A stretch of 38,677 nucleotides of DNA from Nostoc indistinguendum CM1-VF10 (GCA_019359215.1 JAHHHS010000068.1:1-38677), one strand, 5' to 3'. Counted from the stretch's first letter, positions 23,287 to 32,215 are shown. The notes: generated from the sequence alone by a model not told the origin. Made by a program: numbers and translations.

Positions 23287-24537
23287 TCAGGCCGTAATGC
23301 CATAAACCCAACTCTGCTTTTGTGTCCACAACACAGCATCATGATAAATTTCCTCAAATAAAACTCGTTGTGCATGGCTCCCTCCAATCTCATACAAGCG
23401 TGGTAAAACCAATTTGAGTTCGGTAACAGCTGTGTTAAAGTCACCTTTGGCATGAGCTACCATACCTCTAGCTGCGGGAATCGCTACCTCTAACCAACTC
23501 TTTTGCAAAAAGGGATTGATACTCAAGGCATGATAATGCATACTCTGAAGCATCTCATTTACCCAATCAGTATGTCCGGCTTTGGCAAGGGCATAGACAT
23601 AATGCAAGTCCTGGAATGGTAATGCGTGTTCATCAATACGGCTGTAAAGATAAGGAATGATACTTTGCCAACGTTTTCCTACATTTACCCCACGTAATTC
23701 CAGACGTAATAATAATGAAATTGCACCTACTTGGTCTTTAGGAGATTGTTTATTTGCACGTTCCCAAATGTGGTTATCGTAGAGTTTGAGAACTTTTCGG
23801 TAGTTGTTTTGCTCCAAATAATACAGTGCAATGTGCCACCAGTTATGGGTATAAAGCATAGAATTGCAGTTTTTCCAAGTATCTGCAAAACTCTCCATCC
23901 AAGCTATACCTTCATTGACTCTTCCTTGAGTTTCCATCACATGAGCTAAAGCATGGTGCGCCCAAGGATCATATCTATTTAAGGCGATCGCCTCACGTGC
24001 CATTTTTTCTGCTGCTTCTAATTGGTGACATTGTTCTAAGCCAAAAGCCACCATGCCATATAAATAATGTTGTTGGGGATTGCTAGGTAAAACTTTCTGG
24101 GCAATTTTCAGTAATTTTTCTTTTTTGCCTGTATAAAAATAGTGATACTGTCCCTGCTGGACTGATATTAAATCACGAGGAAATTTGTTGGTAATCTGTT
24201 CATGAAAGGCGATCGCTCGATCAATCTCTTGATTCGCCCAAGCTAAAATTGCCTGCACATATAATTTTTCTCTGTAAGTAATTTTGGCTAAATTCTGTTG
24301 TATTACTTGCAAATATGGTTGTACTTGCTGCCAAGCTTTGCTGTTTTCTTGCGTAAGATAATAAGCAGCTGCATAAGCATGAGCTAAAACACAAGTTGGA
24401 TCAGCCTCAATTGCTTGTAAAATCGCTGTTTCTGCATTTTGACCATAACAAAGCGCTTGATCAATGAAACGGTTAATAGCTATGATCGCTTGGGCTGAAT
24501 CTGTGGTCACTACCAGTCCTTGTGCATCTTTAAGCAT
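23287..24537 (-). CDS. TTC38-like tetratricopeptide-repeat protein
   Basis: A 416-aa soluble protein with no signal peptide, resembling the tetratricopeptide-repeat protein 38 family. It has helical repeats throughout, with the family's conserved DPWAHHALAHVMETQGRVNE and the HNWWHIALYYLEQNNY motif around residues 190-240. No catalytic motif is evident. It is transcribed divergently from ssuD, with three TTACCGTA-type sites in the 274-bp spacer (one 30 bp upstream of its own start), so it probably belongs to the same sulfur-scavenging regulon. A MITE lies directly at its stop codon and may have changed the last residues. Confidence 0.8.
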   Translation of the reverse strand: MLKDAQGLVVTTDSAQAIIAINRFIDQALCYGQNAETAILQAIEADPTCVLAHAYAAAYYLTQENSKAWQQVQPYLQVIQQNLAKITYREKLYVQAILAWANQEIDRAIAFHEQITNKFPRDLISVQQGQYHYFYTGKKEKLLKIAQKVLPSNPQQHYLYGMVAFGLEQCHQLEAAEKMAREAIALNRYDPWAHHALAHVMETQGRVNEGIAWMESFADTWKNCNSMLYTHNWWHIALYYLEQNNYRKVLKLYDNHIWERANKQSPKDQVGAISLLLRLELRGVNVGKRWQSIIPYLYSRIDEHALPFQDLHYVYALAKAGHTDWVNEMLQSMHYHALSINPFLQKSWLEVAIPAARGMVAHAKGDFNTAVTELKLVLPRLYEIGGSHAQRVLFEEIYHDAVLWTQKQSWVYGITA

Positions 24538-24566
24538 GATTAATTCCTTGCAGCAAGATTTATAAT

Positions 24567-24583
24567 TTTAAGTACGGTAAGTC
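24567..24583 (-). promoter_or_regulatory. TTACCGTA-type site upstream of the TTC38-like gene
   Basis: On the minus strand: ACTTACCGTACTTAAAA, 30 bp before the TTC38-like start codon. It agrees with the consensus (R)CTTACCGTANTTNAAA at nearly every position. Confidence 0.55.
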
Positions 24584-24667
24584 TATCGGTTTTATGTACT
24601 TATATAAGTTAGAGTATGTCACAGCCTGCACAAAACCGCAAGCATTTAACTACTGTAGCTCGATATA

Positions 24668-24680
24668 TTTACCGTATTTA
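24668..24680 (+). promoter_or_regulatory. TTACCGTA-type site, middle of the TTC38/ssuD divergent region
   Basis: TTTACCGTATTTA, preceded by CTACTGTAGCTCG. It lies 131 bp upstream of ssuD and 130 bp upstream of the TTC38-like gene, midway between them. Confidence 0.45.
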
Positions 24681-24739
24681 TTTTTGTAAAAGTATTGCTT
24701 TGCTTGATTATTTGTGCGATATTCTAAAAGTGACTAAAT

Positions 24740-24770
24740 AATACGGTATTTCTACCAATTTACTGTATTT
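24740..24770 (+). promoter_or_regulatory. Paired TACGGTA / TACTGTA site upstream of ssuD
   Basis: AATACGGTATT and, after a short spacer, ATTTACTGTATTT: an imperfect inverted pair of the TTACCGTA element, 41-72 bp upstream of the ssuD ATG. This is a position where an activator or repressor would touch the promoter. Confidence 0.5.
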
Positions 24771-24811
24771 AAATAGCCAGGAAATATTGCAGCTACTTTG
24801 ACATAGATATC

Positions 24812-25957
24812 ATGCAGCTACTTTGGTTTATTCCGACTCACGGTGAAGGGCGCTATCTTGGTACTGCCATAGGCGGGCGAGCAGTCAACTTTGATTACTG
24901 GCGGCAGATTGCCCAAGCAGTAGATCACTTAGGCTTCGCAGGGGCATTACTACCCACAGGCCGTTCATGTGAAGATGCCTGGATTTTGGCATCAACTTTG
25001 GTAACGCACACTAAACAGATGAAATTTTTGGTGGCAATACGTCCAGGTTTGATGTCACCAGGAGTAGCAGCAAGGATGGCGGCAACATTTGACCGCATTT
25101 CTGGCGGAAGATTGCTAATTAATGTGGTTACAGGTGGCGATCCCGTAGAGTTGGCAGGAGATGGGTTACATCTTTCCCATGACGATCGCTACAGATTAAC
25201 AGATGAATTTTTAGCAGTGTGGCGGCAGATAGCAGCCGGAGAGACTGCCGACTTACAGGGAGATTATCTGAATATTCAAGGTGGAAAACTGTTATTTCCC
25301 CCAGTCCAAAAACCGCATCCACCCCTGTGGTTTGGAGGTTCTTCCCCCGTTGCCCAAGAGGTTGCTGCCAAACACGTAGATGCATATTTAACTTGGGGCG
25401 AACCACCAGAACAAGTTGCTCAAAAGATTGCCTCTGTACGTAGACTAGCAGCAGCCCAAGGCAGAACATTACGTTTTGGGATTCGTCTACACGTCATTGT
25501 GCGGGAGACAGAAAGCCAAGCATGGGATGCAGCCAACAATTTAATTCGCTATGTAGACGAAGAAGCGATCGCCGAATCCCAGCAAGCTTACGCACGCATG
25601 GACTCTGAAGGACAACGCCGGATGAAAGAATTACACAACGGCTCTCGTGAAGCCTTAGAAATCAGCCCGAATTTATGGGCAGGAATTGGCTTAGTTCGTG
25701 GTGGTGCTGGCACAGCTTTAGTAGGCGATCCCGATACCGTAGCTCAAAGAATGCTGGAATATCAAGAATTAGGCATAGATACCTTCATCTTCTCTGGTTA
25801 TCCGCATCTAGAAGAGGCATATCGAGTAGCAGAACTACTCTTTCCTCGCTTACCCCTAGAAAATCAGCCAATAGCAGAACCGCAACTAATCAGTCCCTTT
25901 GGCGAAATTGTAGCCAACCGAGAATTCCCCAAACAGCAAATAGCCACCGTAGATTAA
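24812..25957 (+). CDS. ssuD: FMNH2-dependent alkanesulfonate monooxygenase
   Basis: A 381-aa flavin-dependent TIM-barrel monooxygenase, the same length as E. coli SsuD and colinear with it. It has the N-terminal WFIPTHGEGRYLGT, PTGRSCEDAW with the active-site cysteine at C53, FLVAIRPG, NVVTGGDPVELAGDG, PPLWFGGSSPVAQEVAAKHV, FGIRLHVIVRETESQAW (Arg/His of the active site) and SPNLWAGIGLVRGGAGTALV. It cleaves C1+ alkanesulfonates to aldehyde and sulfite using O2 and reduced FMN. The partner reductase SsuE is not in this window, so FMNH2 must come from elsewhere. It is divergent from the TTC38-like gene, with TTACCGTA-type sites between. Confidence 0.95.
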   Translation: MQLLWFIPTHGEGRYLGTAIGGRAVNFDYWRQIAQAVDHLGFAGALLPTGRSCEDAWILASTLVTHTKQMKFLVAIRPGLMSPGVAARMAATFDRISGGRLLINVVTGGDPVELAGDGLHLSHDDRYRLTDEFLAVWRQIAAGETADLQGDYLNIQGGKLLFPPVQKPHPPLWFGGSSPVAQEVAAKHVDAYLTWGEPPEQVAQKIASVRRLAAAQGRTLRFGIRLHVIVRETESQAWDAANNLIRYVDEEAIAESQQAYARMDSEGQRRMKELHNGSREALEISPNLWAGIGLVRGGAGTALVGDPDTVAQRMLEYQELGIDTFIFSGYPHLEEAYRVAELLFPRLPLENQPIAEPQLISPFGEIVANREFPKQQIATVD

Positions 25958-26077
25958 AAACACTTCTACTTACCTCTGCCTTGAAAAGTTTCCTACGCAG
26001 GGAAGCCCGGCTTTAATTTGCTTTGCATATCTCTGCGTTTGAAAACCCTCAAAGGTCTAACTTAACACGACACCTTA

Positions 26078-26503
26078 TTACTCCAGAATATAAGTATTCA
26101 AATAATCTAAGGGAACCGTGAATACATAGTATAGTACTCCCCCACCCAAGAGAAGCACAGCCAAACTAGCGAGAATTATCCAACGATCTGGCGGTTGATA
26201 AGTATCTTCGTCAATATCTCGGCGAACTGCGAAATAATGCTGAGTTGAAAGTAATACTGATAACACACCGACAAAAGCGAATGCTAAACCCAACTTCCAA
26301 CCATTACCAGGAGGTTGTGGTGCTATGGGCGGTTGGATAATCCGCAATCGCACAATTAAAACACCAAAACCCATGAGTGCAATACCACTCCTCATCCATG
26401 CCAAATAAGTACGTTCATTAGCTAAATGATCCCGGACTCGATCTGACCTATACTTCTTTTTTTCTAACTTATTCACTTCTAATTTTTCTGTTTCCATTTC
26501 CAT
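26078..26503 (-). CDS. DUF202 (YidH-like) membrane protein
   Basis: A 141-aa protein with a charged N-terminus, the conserved DUF202 motif DHLANERTYLAWMRSGIALM and three TM helices (about residues 36-55, 70-87 and 105-127). The function of the family is unknown in bacteria; a fused DUF202 domain occurs in eukaryotic VTC proteins. It stands alone between ssuD and the pst genes and reads toward ssuD. Confidence 0.85.
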   Translation of the reverse strand: MEMETEKLEVNKLEKKKYRSDRVRDHLANERTYLAWMRSGIALMGFGVLIVRLRIIQPPIAPQPPGNGWKLGLAFAFVGVLSVLLSTQHYFAVRRDIDEDTYQPPDRWIILASLAVLLLGGGVLYYVFTVPLDYLNTYILE

Positions 26504-26843
26504 ATAAATTAACCTGCAAATAGCTCTTAAAATTATTTAATATTTTAACCATTTTATTGCAACTACTAATTTCATCTTGATAAATACTACAAGGCTAGAC
26601 ACAGTATAATTACTAAACTGAAGTATTACTCAGCTTTAGTGCTATCAAGCCTCAGAGGATGTCTGAGAAGTATCAAAATATTTGTTGATTCCCCTAACCC
26701 CCCTTAAAAAAGAGCGAATAAGAACCTCAAAGTCCTCAAATTTCTCAGGGGATTTAGGGGAAGCTATCAGCGTTCGGTGTATACAAAAAACTTCTCAGAC
26801 ATTGTCTCAGCATATTTTCCAGAATTAGAACTGTGATGTCTCT
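26504..26843. other. Intergenic region between the DUF202 gene and pstB
   Basis: No gene seen. It holds the MITE-like element at 26659-26802 and otherwise AT-rich sequence. No terminator with a clear T-run follows pstB. Confidence 0.4.
26659..26802. mobile_element. MITE-like element with 13-bp terminal inverted repeats
   Basis: ATGTCTGAGAAGT at 26659-26671 is repeated as its exact reverse complement at 26790-26802. The interior has CCCCTAACCCC and, on the other side, GGGGATTTAGGGG, able to pair, with no coding capacity. CTCAG flanks both sides (26651-26655, 26806-26810) and may be a target duplication, in which case the outermost 3 bp of the TIRs mismatch. Confidence 0.6.
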
Positions 26844-27671
26844 TTAACCAAAGCGTCCACTAATATAATCTTCGGCTTCTTTAGTTTGAGGAGAACTGAA
26901 CATTTGGACTGTAGGATTAAACTCAACTAATTTTCCGCGACGTTTGCCATGCTCGTCAATTTCTGTATTGAAGAAAGCAGTGAAATCTGCGACTCTCGAA
27001 GCTTGCTGCATATTGTGAGTTACCATGATGATGGTGTATTGCTGCTTGAGTTCTAAACAGAGTTCTTCTACTTGGCGGCTAGAAATTGGGTCAAGAGCAG
27101 AACATGGTTCATCCATCAATAATACATCTGGCTTCATAGCGATCGCACGAGCAATGCAAAGGCGTTGTTGTTGTCCGCCAGATAATGCAGTTCCCTTTTC
27201 TTTGAGTTTGTCTTTGACTTCATCCCAGATAGCAGCGCGTCTGAGCGAATTTTCTACCAATTCATCGATGTTACCTTTGTAACCGTTAGCACGCGGCCCA
27301 AAGGCAATATTTTCGTATATTGACTTAGGGAACGGATTTGGTCTTTGAAAAACCATCCCGACTTGGCGGCGTAATTTTACAGAATTTATCTTAGGATCAT
27401 AAATATTGCGATCGCGGTAATTCAACTTACCCTCTACCTTCGCTCCAGGGATTAAATCATTCATCCGATTAAAGCAACGCAGTAAGGTACTTTTACCACA
27501 TCCTGAAGGCCCAATAAAAGCAATGATTTGTTTTTCAGGAATTTTTAGGTAAACATCTAAAAGTGCCAAAAATCCTCCATAAAAAACTTTCACACCTTCA
27601 ACATTGAACACACCATTATCTTGGTCGATTGTGGTGCTATCTAATTTACTTCTACTATTGCTATAAGTCAT
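26844..27671 (-). CDS. pstB: Pst-type phosphate ABC transporter ATP-binding protein
   Basis: A 275-aa ATPase: Walker A GPSGCGKST at residues 54-62, followed by the PstB-specific LLRCFNRMNDLIPGAKVEG; MVFQRPNPFPKSIYENIAFG (Q-loop), LSGGQQQRLCIARA, Walker B LLMDEPCSALDPISS, and VTHNMQQASRVAD. Length is typical. It is the last gene of the minus-strand order sbpA-pstS-pstC-pstA-pstB. Confidence 0.93.
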   Translation of the reverse strand: MTYSNSRSKLDSTTIDQDNGVFNVEGVKVFYGGFLALLDVYLKIPEKQIIAFIGPSGCGKSTLLRCFNRMNDLIPGAKVEGKLNYRDRNIYDPKINSVKLRRQVGMVFQRPNPFPKSIYENIAFGPRANGYKGNIDELVENSLRRAAIWDEVKDKLKEKGTALSGGQQQRLCIARAIAMKPDVLLMDEPCSALDPISSRQVEELCLELKQQYTIIMVTHNMQQASRVADFTAFFNTEIDEHGKRRGKLVEFNPTVQMFSSPQTKEAEDYISGRFG

Positions 27672-27722
27672 TTTGCGTATTTCCTAATATTTGTGAATGT
27701 AATAAATTAGATATTTCATTAC

Positions 27723-28622
27723 CTAATGTATTGAAAAGCGTTGCCGGATATAAATTGCTACACCATTTAAAACTAAAATCAAGAGCAACAACGCAATAAT
27801 TGTCGCCGCAGCTGCATCAGCAAAACCTGGTTCAGGGCGAGTGATATAACTGTAAATTTGAATGGGTAATGCCATAAATCTCTGAAATAAACCAGGGTTA
27901 AAAGTCAAAAAACCCACAGCACCTACAACAATTAGAGAGGCTGCATCACCAATAGCGCGGGATACAGAAATAATCACTCCTGTCAAAATACCGGGAATAG
28001 CATAGGGTATGACATGACTGCTGATAGTTTTCCATTTCGTGACACCTAAACCGTAGGAAGCATTTCTCAAGGAATCTGGAACAGCGCGAATTGCTTCTCT
28101 AGCTGTCACAATAATTACTGGCAAAGACAATAAAGATAAAGTCAATGCACCCGAAATCAAAGCAGGGCCGAACCCAAGCAAATAATTGAAAACTCCTAAA
28201 CCCAGCAATCCATAGACAATAGAAGGCACACCCGCCAGATTGCTGATATTAATCTCAATAATCGCTGTCCACCAAGCCTTAGGTGCATACTCTTCTAGAT
28301 ATAAAGCTGCTCCGACACCAATGGGGACAGTGACTCCAATCACAATAATTCCTAAAAGGATACTGCTGACAATAGCAGGACGGATGCCACCTTGGTCAGG
28401 AAAACGAGAAGGGGTTTCTGTTAAAAAGCCGGGTGTTAGAAATCTGGCTAATCCATCTCGAAAAATATCAAACAGTAGCAAAGCCAGAATAAATATACCA
28501 ATCAGCAGCCCTAACAAAAAAACTATTTCAAATACTTTTCCTAACGCCTCTCTACTCTCAACATTATCAGTAAACTCTGCCGCAGTATCTAGAGAATCAT
28601 CTTGTTGATAACTTGTAGCCAT
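27723..28622 (-). CDS. pstA: Pst-type phosphate ABC transporter permease PstA
   Basis: A 299-aa inner-membrane permease with six TM helices and a long polar N-terminus. Family landmarks: GGIRPAIVSSILLGIIVIGV, IEINISNLAGVPSIVYGLLG (the PstA/PstC G-VPS-VYG motif) and the EAA-loop region IRAVPDSLRNASYGLGVTKW. It starts 5 bp after pstC, so it is tightly coupled. It pairs with PstC as the membrane channel. Confidence 0.92.
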   Translation of the reverse strand: MATSYQQDDSLDTAAEFTDNVESREALGKVFEIVFLLGLLIGIFILALLLFDIFRDGLARFLTPGFLTETPSRFPDQGGIRPAIVSSILLGIIVIGVTVPIGVGAALYLEEYAPKAWWTAIIEINISNLAGVPSIVYGLLGLGVFNYLLGFGPALISGALTLSLLSLPVIIVTAREAIRAVPDSLRNASYGLGVTKWKTISSHVIPYAIPGILTGVIISVSRAIGDAASLIVVGAVGFLTFNPGLFQRFMALPIQIYSYITRPEPGFADAAAATIIALLLLILVLNGVAIYIRQRFSIH

Positions 28623-28627
28623 ACTTA

Positions 28628-29569
28628 TTAATCGTATTTTTCTTTAAAGCGATTTGCAATCCAGTAACTAACAATATTCAAAGCTAGGGTTATTAGAAAT
28701 AAAAGAGCGCCCACAGCATATAAAGTCTTGAAACTGAGGCTACCACGCGGACTATCTCCACCAGAAATTTGTGCCATGTAAGCTGTCATTGTTTCTACTG
28801 ATTCCGCAAAGTTAATAGTCAGCTTTGGCTGTTGGCCTGCGGCAATAAGGACAGTCATCGTTTCACCCACAGCGCGAGAAATACCCAAAATAATCGAGGC
28901 TATAATTCCAGAAAGGGCTGCTGGGAGAACTATTTTAAAAATACTTTCTAGCTTAGTAATACCTAAAGCGTAAGCTCCTTCACGCAAAGAATGTGGGACT
29001 GCTCGAATAGCATCTAAGCTGATGGAACCAACAGTAGGAGTAATCATTATCCCCATCATTAACCCCGCACTCAAGGCATTAAATATTTCTAGAGGAATAA
29101 TATTCCGCAGCAATGGTGTGAGGTACAACAGCGCAAAGTAACCATATACTACAGTTGGTATCCCTGCTAAAAGTTCTACTGCTGGACGTAAAATTGCTGC
29201 TACTTTGGGTTGAGCATACTCACTTAAATAAATAGCAGAAAATAAACCCAAAGGAATAGCAACTGCCATAGCTATAACTGTAGTTAAGAAAGTACCAGCT
29301 ATCAAGGGCCAAACACCAAAATGTCTATCTGCAAATAGAGGTGTCCACTTAGTATCAAGAAAGAATTGAGCAAAGGTAACTTCTTGGAAAAAACCAAATG
29401 CTTCTTGAAAAATAATTAAGACAATACCAAAAGTAGTCAAAACAGAAACTAAAGCACAAGCAAATAAAATTACCGCAACAATCTTTTCTAAGATATCTTC
29501 AGATGCATTTTTCTCTAGTGACTGTCTGAACAGTTGATAAGAGTCTTCTTCCGAATTGCTATTTTGCAT
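28628..29569 (-). CDS. pstC: Pst-type phosphate ABC transporter permease PstC
   Basis: A 313-aa permease with six TM helices. FGVWPLIAGTFLTTVIAMAV, LLAGIPTVVYGYFALLYLTP and the EAA loop IRAVPHSLREGAYALGITKL mark PstC. The loop ending GISRAVGETMTVLIAAGQQP is also typical. It is located between pstS and pstA with short spacers. Confidence 0.92.
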   Translation of the reverse strand: MQNSNSEEDSYQLFRQSLEKNASEDILEKIVAVILFACALVSVLTTFGIVLIIFQEAFGFFQEVTFAQFFLDTKWTPLFADRHFGVWPLIAGTFLTTVIAMAVAIPLGLFSAIYLSEYAQPKVAAILRPAVELLAGIPTVVYGYFALLYLTPLLRNIIPLEIFNALSAGLMMGIMITPTVGSISLDAIRAVPHSLREGAYALGITKLESIFKIVLPAALSGIIASIILGISRAVGETMTVLIAAGQQPKLTINFAESVETMTAYMAQISGGDSPRGSLSFKTLYAVGALLFLITLALNIVSYWIANRFKEKYD

Positions 29570-29618
29570 AAACAGTTAAATTTTGGATACAATGACACTA
29601 CAAAGACTAGTACTTTAT

Positions 29619-30620
29619 TTAAATAAAGTTTGTGATTGGCTGTCCAGGTTTTGCTTTTTTAAATTTTGTACCAGTTTCACCAGTAGTCAATTTTCGTTTT
29701 ACCTTGACATAAGCTTCGTCAGGTAATGCTACATAACCTACGCTATCTACCCACTTCCAAGAATTTTCTAGATAAAATTCTACAAATTCTTTGACTGCTG
29801 GCTTACTATCTAAAGATTTTTTACTGACATAGATGAAGAGGGGACGAGACAAAGGTGTGTAGATATTTTTGATCACATTATCTACCGGAACTGGTTTTTC
29901 ACATTTTCCTGTGGGGCTTTCTACAGCAACTAAATTGAGTTTATCTTGGTTTTGGATATAATAAGATATGCCTACATAACCTAAAGCTGATACCTCACCT
30001 GAAACTCCTTGCACGAGTAAATTTTGATTGTGACTGGGAGTATAATCTGTACGACCATTCTTGGCTTTGCCAGTAACAGCTTGAGTCATATAATCAAACG
30101 TTCCAGTATCAGAAGCCGGAGCATAAAGCTTCAGTTGCTGGTTAGGAAATTTGGGATTAACTTGATTCCAATTCAATATTTTGCCGTCTGATTTAGCGCT
30201 CCAAATCGTGCTCAGTTCCTTTATAGTTAGACATTTGGCAAAATTATTTTGGCGGTTGGCAATCACAGCGATGCCGTCTAAAGCTATGGGGAACTCAACA
30301 AATTCAATATTATTACTTTTACATTTTTTTATTTCTTCATCCCTAATAGTACGAGAAGCGCCAACAATATCAATATCACCAGCACAAAACTTACTAATGC
30401 CACCACCAGTACCACTTGAGGCAACGCTAACTTTAGCTTCAGGTTTAACCTTCCCGTATTCTTCTGCAACTGCTAAAGAAACAGGAAAACCTACAGCCGC
30501 ACCATCAATACTCACCTGGCTTTTCAATTCTTGCCCACCATTACAAGCAGTGATACTGCTGGCAATAAACATTAAAGATGTTAGGAAGAAGCTATCCTTA
30601 AATCGGCTATGAAAGCTCAT
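29619..30620 (-). CDS. pstS: PstS-family anion-binding lipoprotein
   Basis: A 333-aa lipoprotein (lipobox ITAC, Cys26). Phosphate-binding-like loops: SSGTGGGISKFCAGDIDIVG at residues 69-87 and ASDTGTFDYM at 169-178, both close to the PstS pattern. The first anion loop, which usually reads DGSSTVYP or similar, is DGAAVGFP (39-46), so the Ser/Thr ligands are missing. It lies directly downstream of the sulfate-binding protein gene sbpA, with an 84-bp gap and no PHO-box-like direct repeats that I can see. The system could therefore be a phosphate transporter under sulfur control or one for another oxyanion. Assignment to the PstS family is firm; substrate is open. Confidence 0.85.
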   Translation of the reverse strand: MSFHSRFKDSFFLTSLMFIASSITACNGGQELKSQVSIDGAAVGFPVSLAVAEEYGKVKPEAKVSVASSGTGGGISKFCAGDIDIVGASRTIRDEEIKKCKSNNIEFVEFPIALDGIAVIANRQNNFAKCLTIKELSTIWSAKSDGKILNWNQVNPKFPNQQLKLYAPASDTGTFDYMTQAVTGKAKNGRTDYTPSHNQNLLVQGVSGEVSALGYVGISYYIQNQDKLNLVAVESPTGKCEKPVPVDNVIKNIYTPLSRPLFIYVSKKSLDSKPAVKEFVEFYLENSWKWVDSVGYVALPDEAYVKVKRKLTTGETGTKFKKAKPGQPITNFI

Positions 30621-30704
30621 AAATTATCAATTGAGATAAAGTGACTCAGAATTTCTTAGGCTTGGCTATCTGTCAGTAGAGAATGGTGCATGAAAAAAGA
30701 GACA

Positions 30705-31862
30705 TTATGCTTTGCTTGCAGCTTGAACTTTGTCAAAAATTGCCCCATCTCCAAAAAACTTTTTCTGGATAATATCCCAGCCACCTAAATCTTGAGATGT
30801 AAATAAAGTTTGAATTGGGGGGTATCTTGATGCTACTTCTTGGGTAACCGTGGGGTTAACAGGACGATATTGTAATTTTGCAAATTCCCGTTGAGCTTCT
30901 GTTGAGTAGAGAAAATCAACAAACGCTTGTGCAACTTCTCTTGTACCGTGCTTATCGACATTTTTATCGACTACGGCTATAGGATTATCAATGGAAATAT
31001 TGACTTTTGGTACGACATAAGGCAGTTTCGTCCCAGTTTTTTCCGCTAAAATTACCTCATTTTCGTAGTTAATCAAAACATCTCCTTGACCTTTTTGGAA
31101 AAATAAATCGCTTGCTTCACGGGCATCTTTTGTCAGAATAGGGATGTTTTTATAAACTTTAGTAACATAATCTAATGCTGTGGCTTCGTCGCCTCCCGTT
31201 AGAGTTATAGAACCCCAAAAAGCTAAAAATTCCCAGATAGCAATACCAGAAGTTTTCGGATTAGCGGCAATTACTTTCACGCCATCTTTTGCCAAATCTG
31301 CCCAAGTATTTATACCTTTTGGATTGCCTTCGCGCGTTACGATCGCAGCAACCGATCTACTAACAATACCATTTCTGGGAGCTTTGATTTCCCAGCTTGA
31401 TTTAATCAAACCCGCCTGTTGAATTTTGTTTACATCCAGTGGAAGTGCCAAATGTACTATGTCTGCTTCTTGCGAACCGGCAATGACAGCAGCAGTTTGA
31501 GAGCCAGAACCACCATAACTTTGTTCAAATGTGACCTTCTGGTTATGTTCTTGCTTCCACTTCTCCACAAATTTGGGAATTATCTGGTCATGAGCTGCTT
31601 TGGTAACAGAGAAAGAAACTAATTTTACCTTAACATCATTTTTGCTAGCTGAACTGCTTCCAGAACAGGAGGCAACTGCTATACTCAAAAAAGTGCCTAT
31701 GAGAAACAGGCTCACAAAGCTTTGCACAGTGTGTTTATTGAACCAACTCCTAATTATGTGTTGACACGAGAGTTGTGTAGTCTGCAAAGCTTTTATGGCA
31801 TAAGCCTGCATCCCCTCACTTAGAGATTTACTTAATTGTGTCAGTTGTTGAGACTTGCTCAT
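30705..31862 (-). CDS. sbpA: Sulfate/thiosulfate ABC transporter substrate-binding protein
   Basis: A 385-aa binding protein of the Sbp/CysP family. After a long N-terminus (about 65 residues, hydrophobic core SFVSLFLIGTFLSIAVA) comes lipobox-like VASC (Cys66). Family motifs: LVSFSVTKAAHDQIIPKF, YGGSGSQTAAVIAG, DIVHLALPLDVNKIQQAGLI, NPKTSGIAIWEFLAFWGS and INYENEVILAEKTG. AGGGGTG 9 bp before the ATG supports the start. No cysT/cysW/cysA follows; instead pstSCAB is downstream, so its membrane partner must be encoded elsewhere or is the Pst permease. A perfect TACGGTATT/AATACCGTA inverted repeat lies 20 bp upstream. Confidence 0.9.
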   Translation of the reverse strand: MSKSQQLTQLSKSLSEGMQAYAIKALQTTQLSCQHIIRSWFNKHTVQSFVSLFLIGTFLSIAVASCSGSSSASKNDVKVKLVSFSVTKAAHDQIIPKFVEKWKQEHNQKVTFEQSYGGSGSQTAAVIAGSQEADIVHLALPLDVNKIQQAGLIKSSWEIKAPRNGIVSRSVAAIVTREGNPKGINTWADLAKDGVKVIAANPKTSGIAIWEFLAFWGSITLTGGDEATALDYVTKVYKNIPILTKDAREASDLFFQKGQGDVLINYENEVILAEKTGTKLPYVVPKVNISIDNPIAVVDKNVDKHGTREVAQAFVDFLYSTEAQREFAKLQYRPVNPTVTQEVASRYPPIQTLFTSQDLGGWDIIQKKFFGDGAIFDKVQAASKA

Positions 31863-32215
31863 CAGAATTCACCCCTAAAGCTACGGTATTTATATCCGAA
31901 TACCGTAATTAAAAAATTATAGGGTATATAGAATAATATTTATATATCATCTGGCTTAAATTATTTTTACTAAGTGATGATTTGCTGATTAAAGGATTAA
32001 AAGCAAGCAAAATGCAAAAACCCCTCAATAATTATACGTAACAATTAAATCAAGGTTTTCGTCCCATCAGCAGCCTTTCTTGCTAAATACATAGATAAAA
32101 CTTATGTTTAAGCAGATATAACAGCATATACGTATCTACAATTTTCCGCCCTACTTAACGTATAATACTTCCCTAATGTATAAAATTACTATCGTAAAAA
32201 GCATAAATAGCAAAA
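31863..32215. other. Divergent promoter region between sbpA and the LysR gene
   Basis: A 353-bp AT-rich region with no gene. It contains the inverted repeat at 31882-31907. Near the LysR start there are AT-rich stretches (ACGTATAATACTTCC, about 32158-32172) that could serve as its promoter. Confidence 0.45.
31882..31907. promoter_or_regulatory. Perfect inverted repeat of the TTACCGTA element upstream of sbpA
   Basis: TACGGTATT, 8-bp spacer, AATACCGTA: 9-bp perfect arms, 20 bp upstream of the sbpA start codon and in the intergenic region shared with the divergent LysR gene. It is the most symmetrical copy of the element in the window and a strong candidate operator. Confidence 0.65.

Noticed and set aside
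25675..26016. Plus-strand frame inside the end of ssuD
   Set aside because: Out-of-frame shadow of ssuD with Ser/Arg-rich composition.
30621..30704. PHO box before pstS
   Set aside because: I looked for CTTAACCT-like direct repeats and saw none; absence by eye is not proof.
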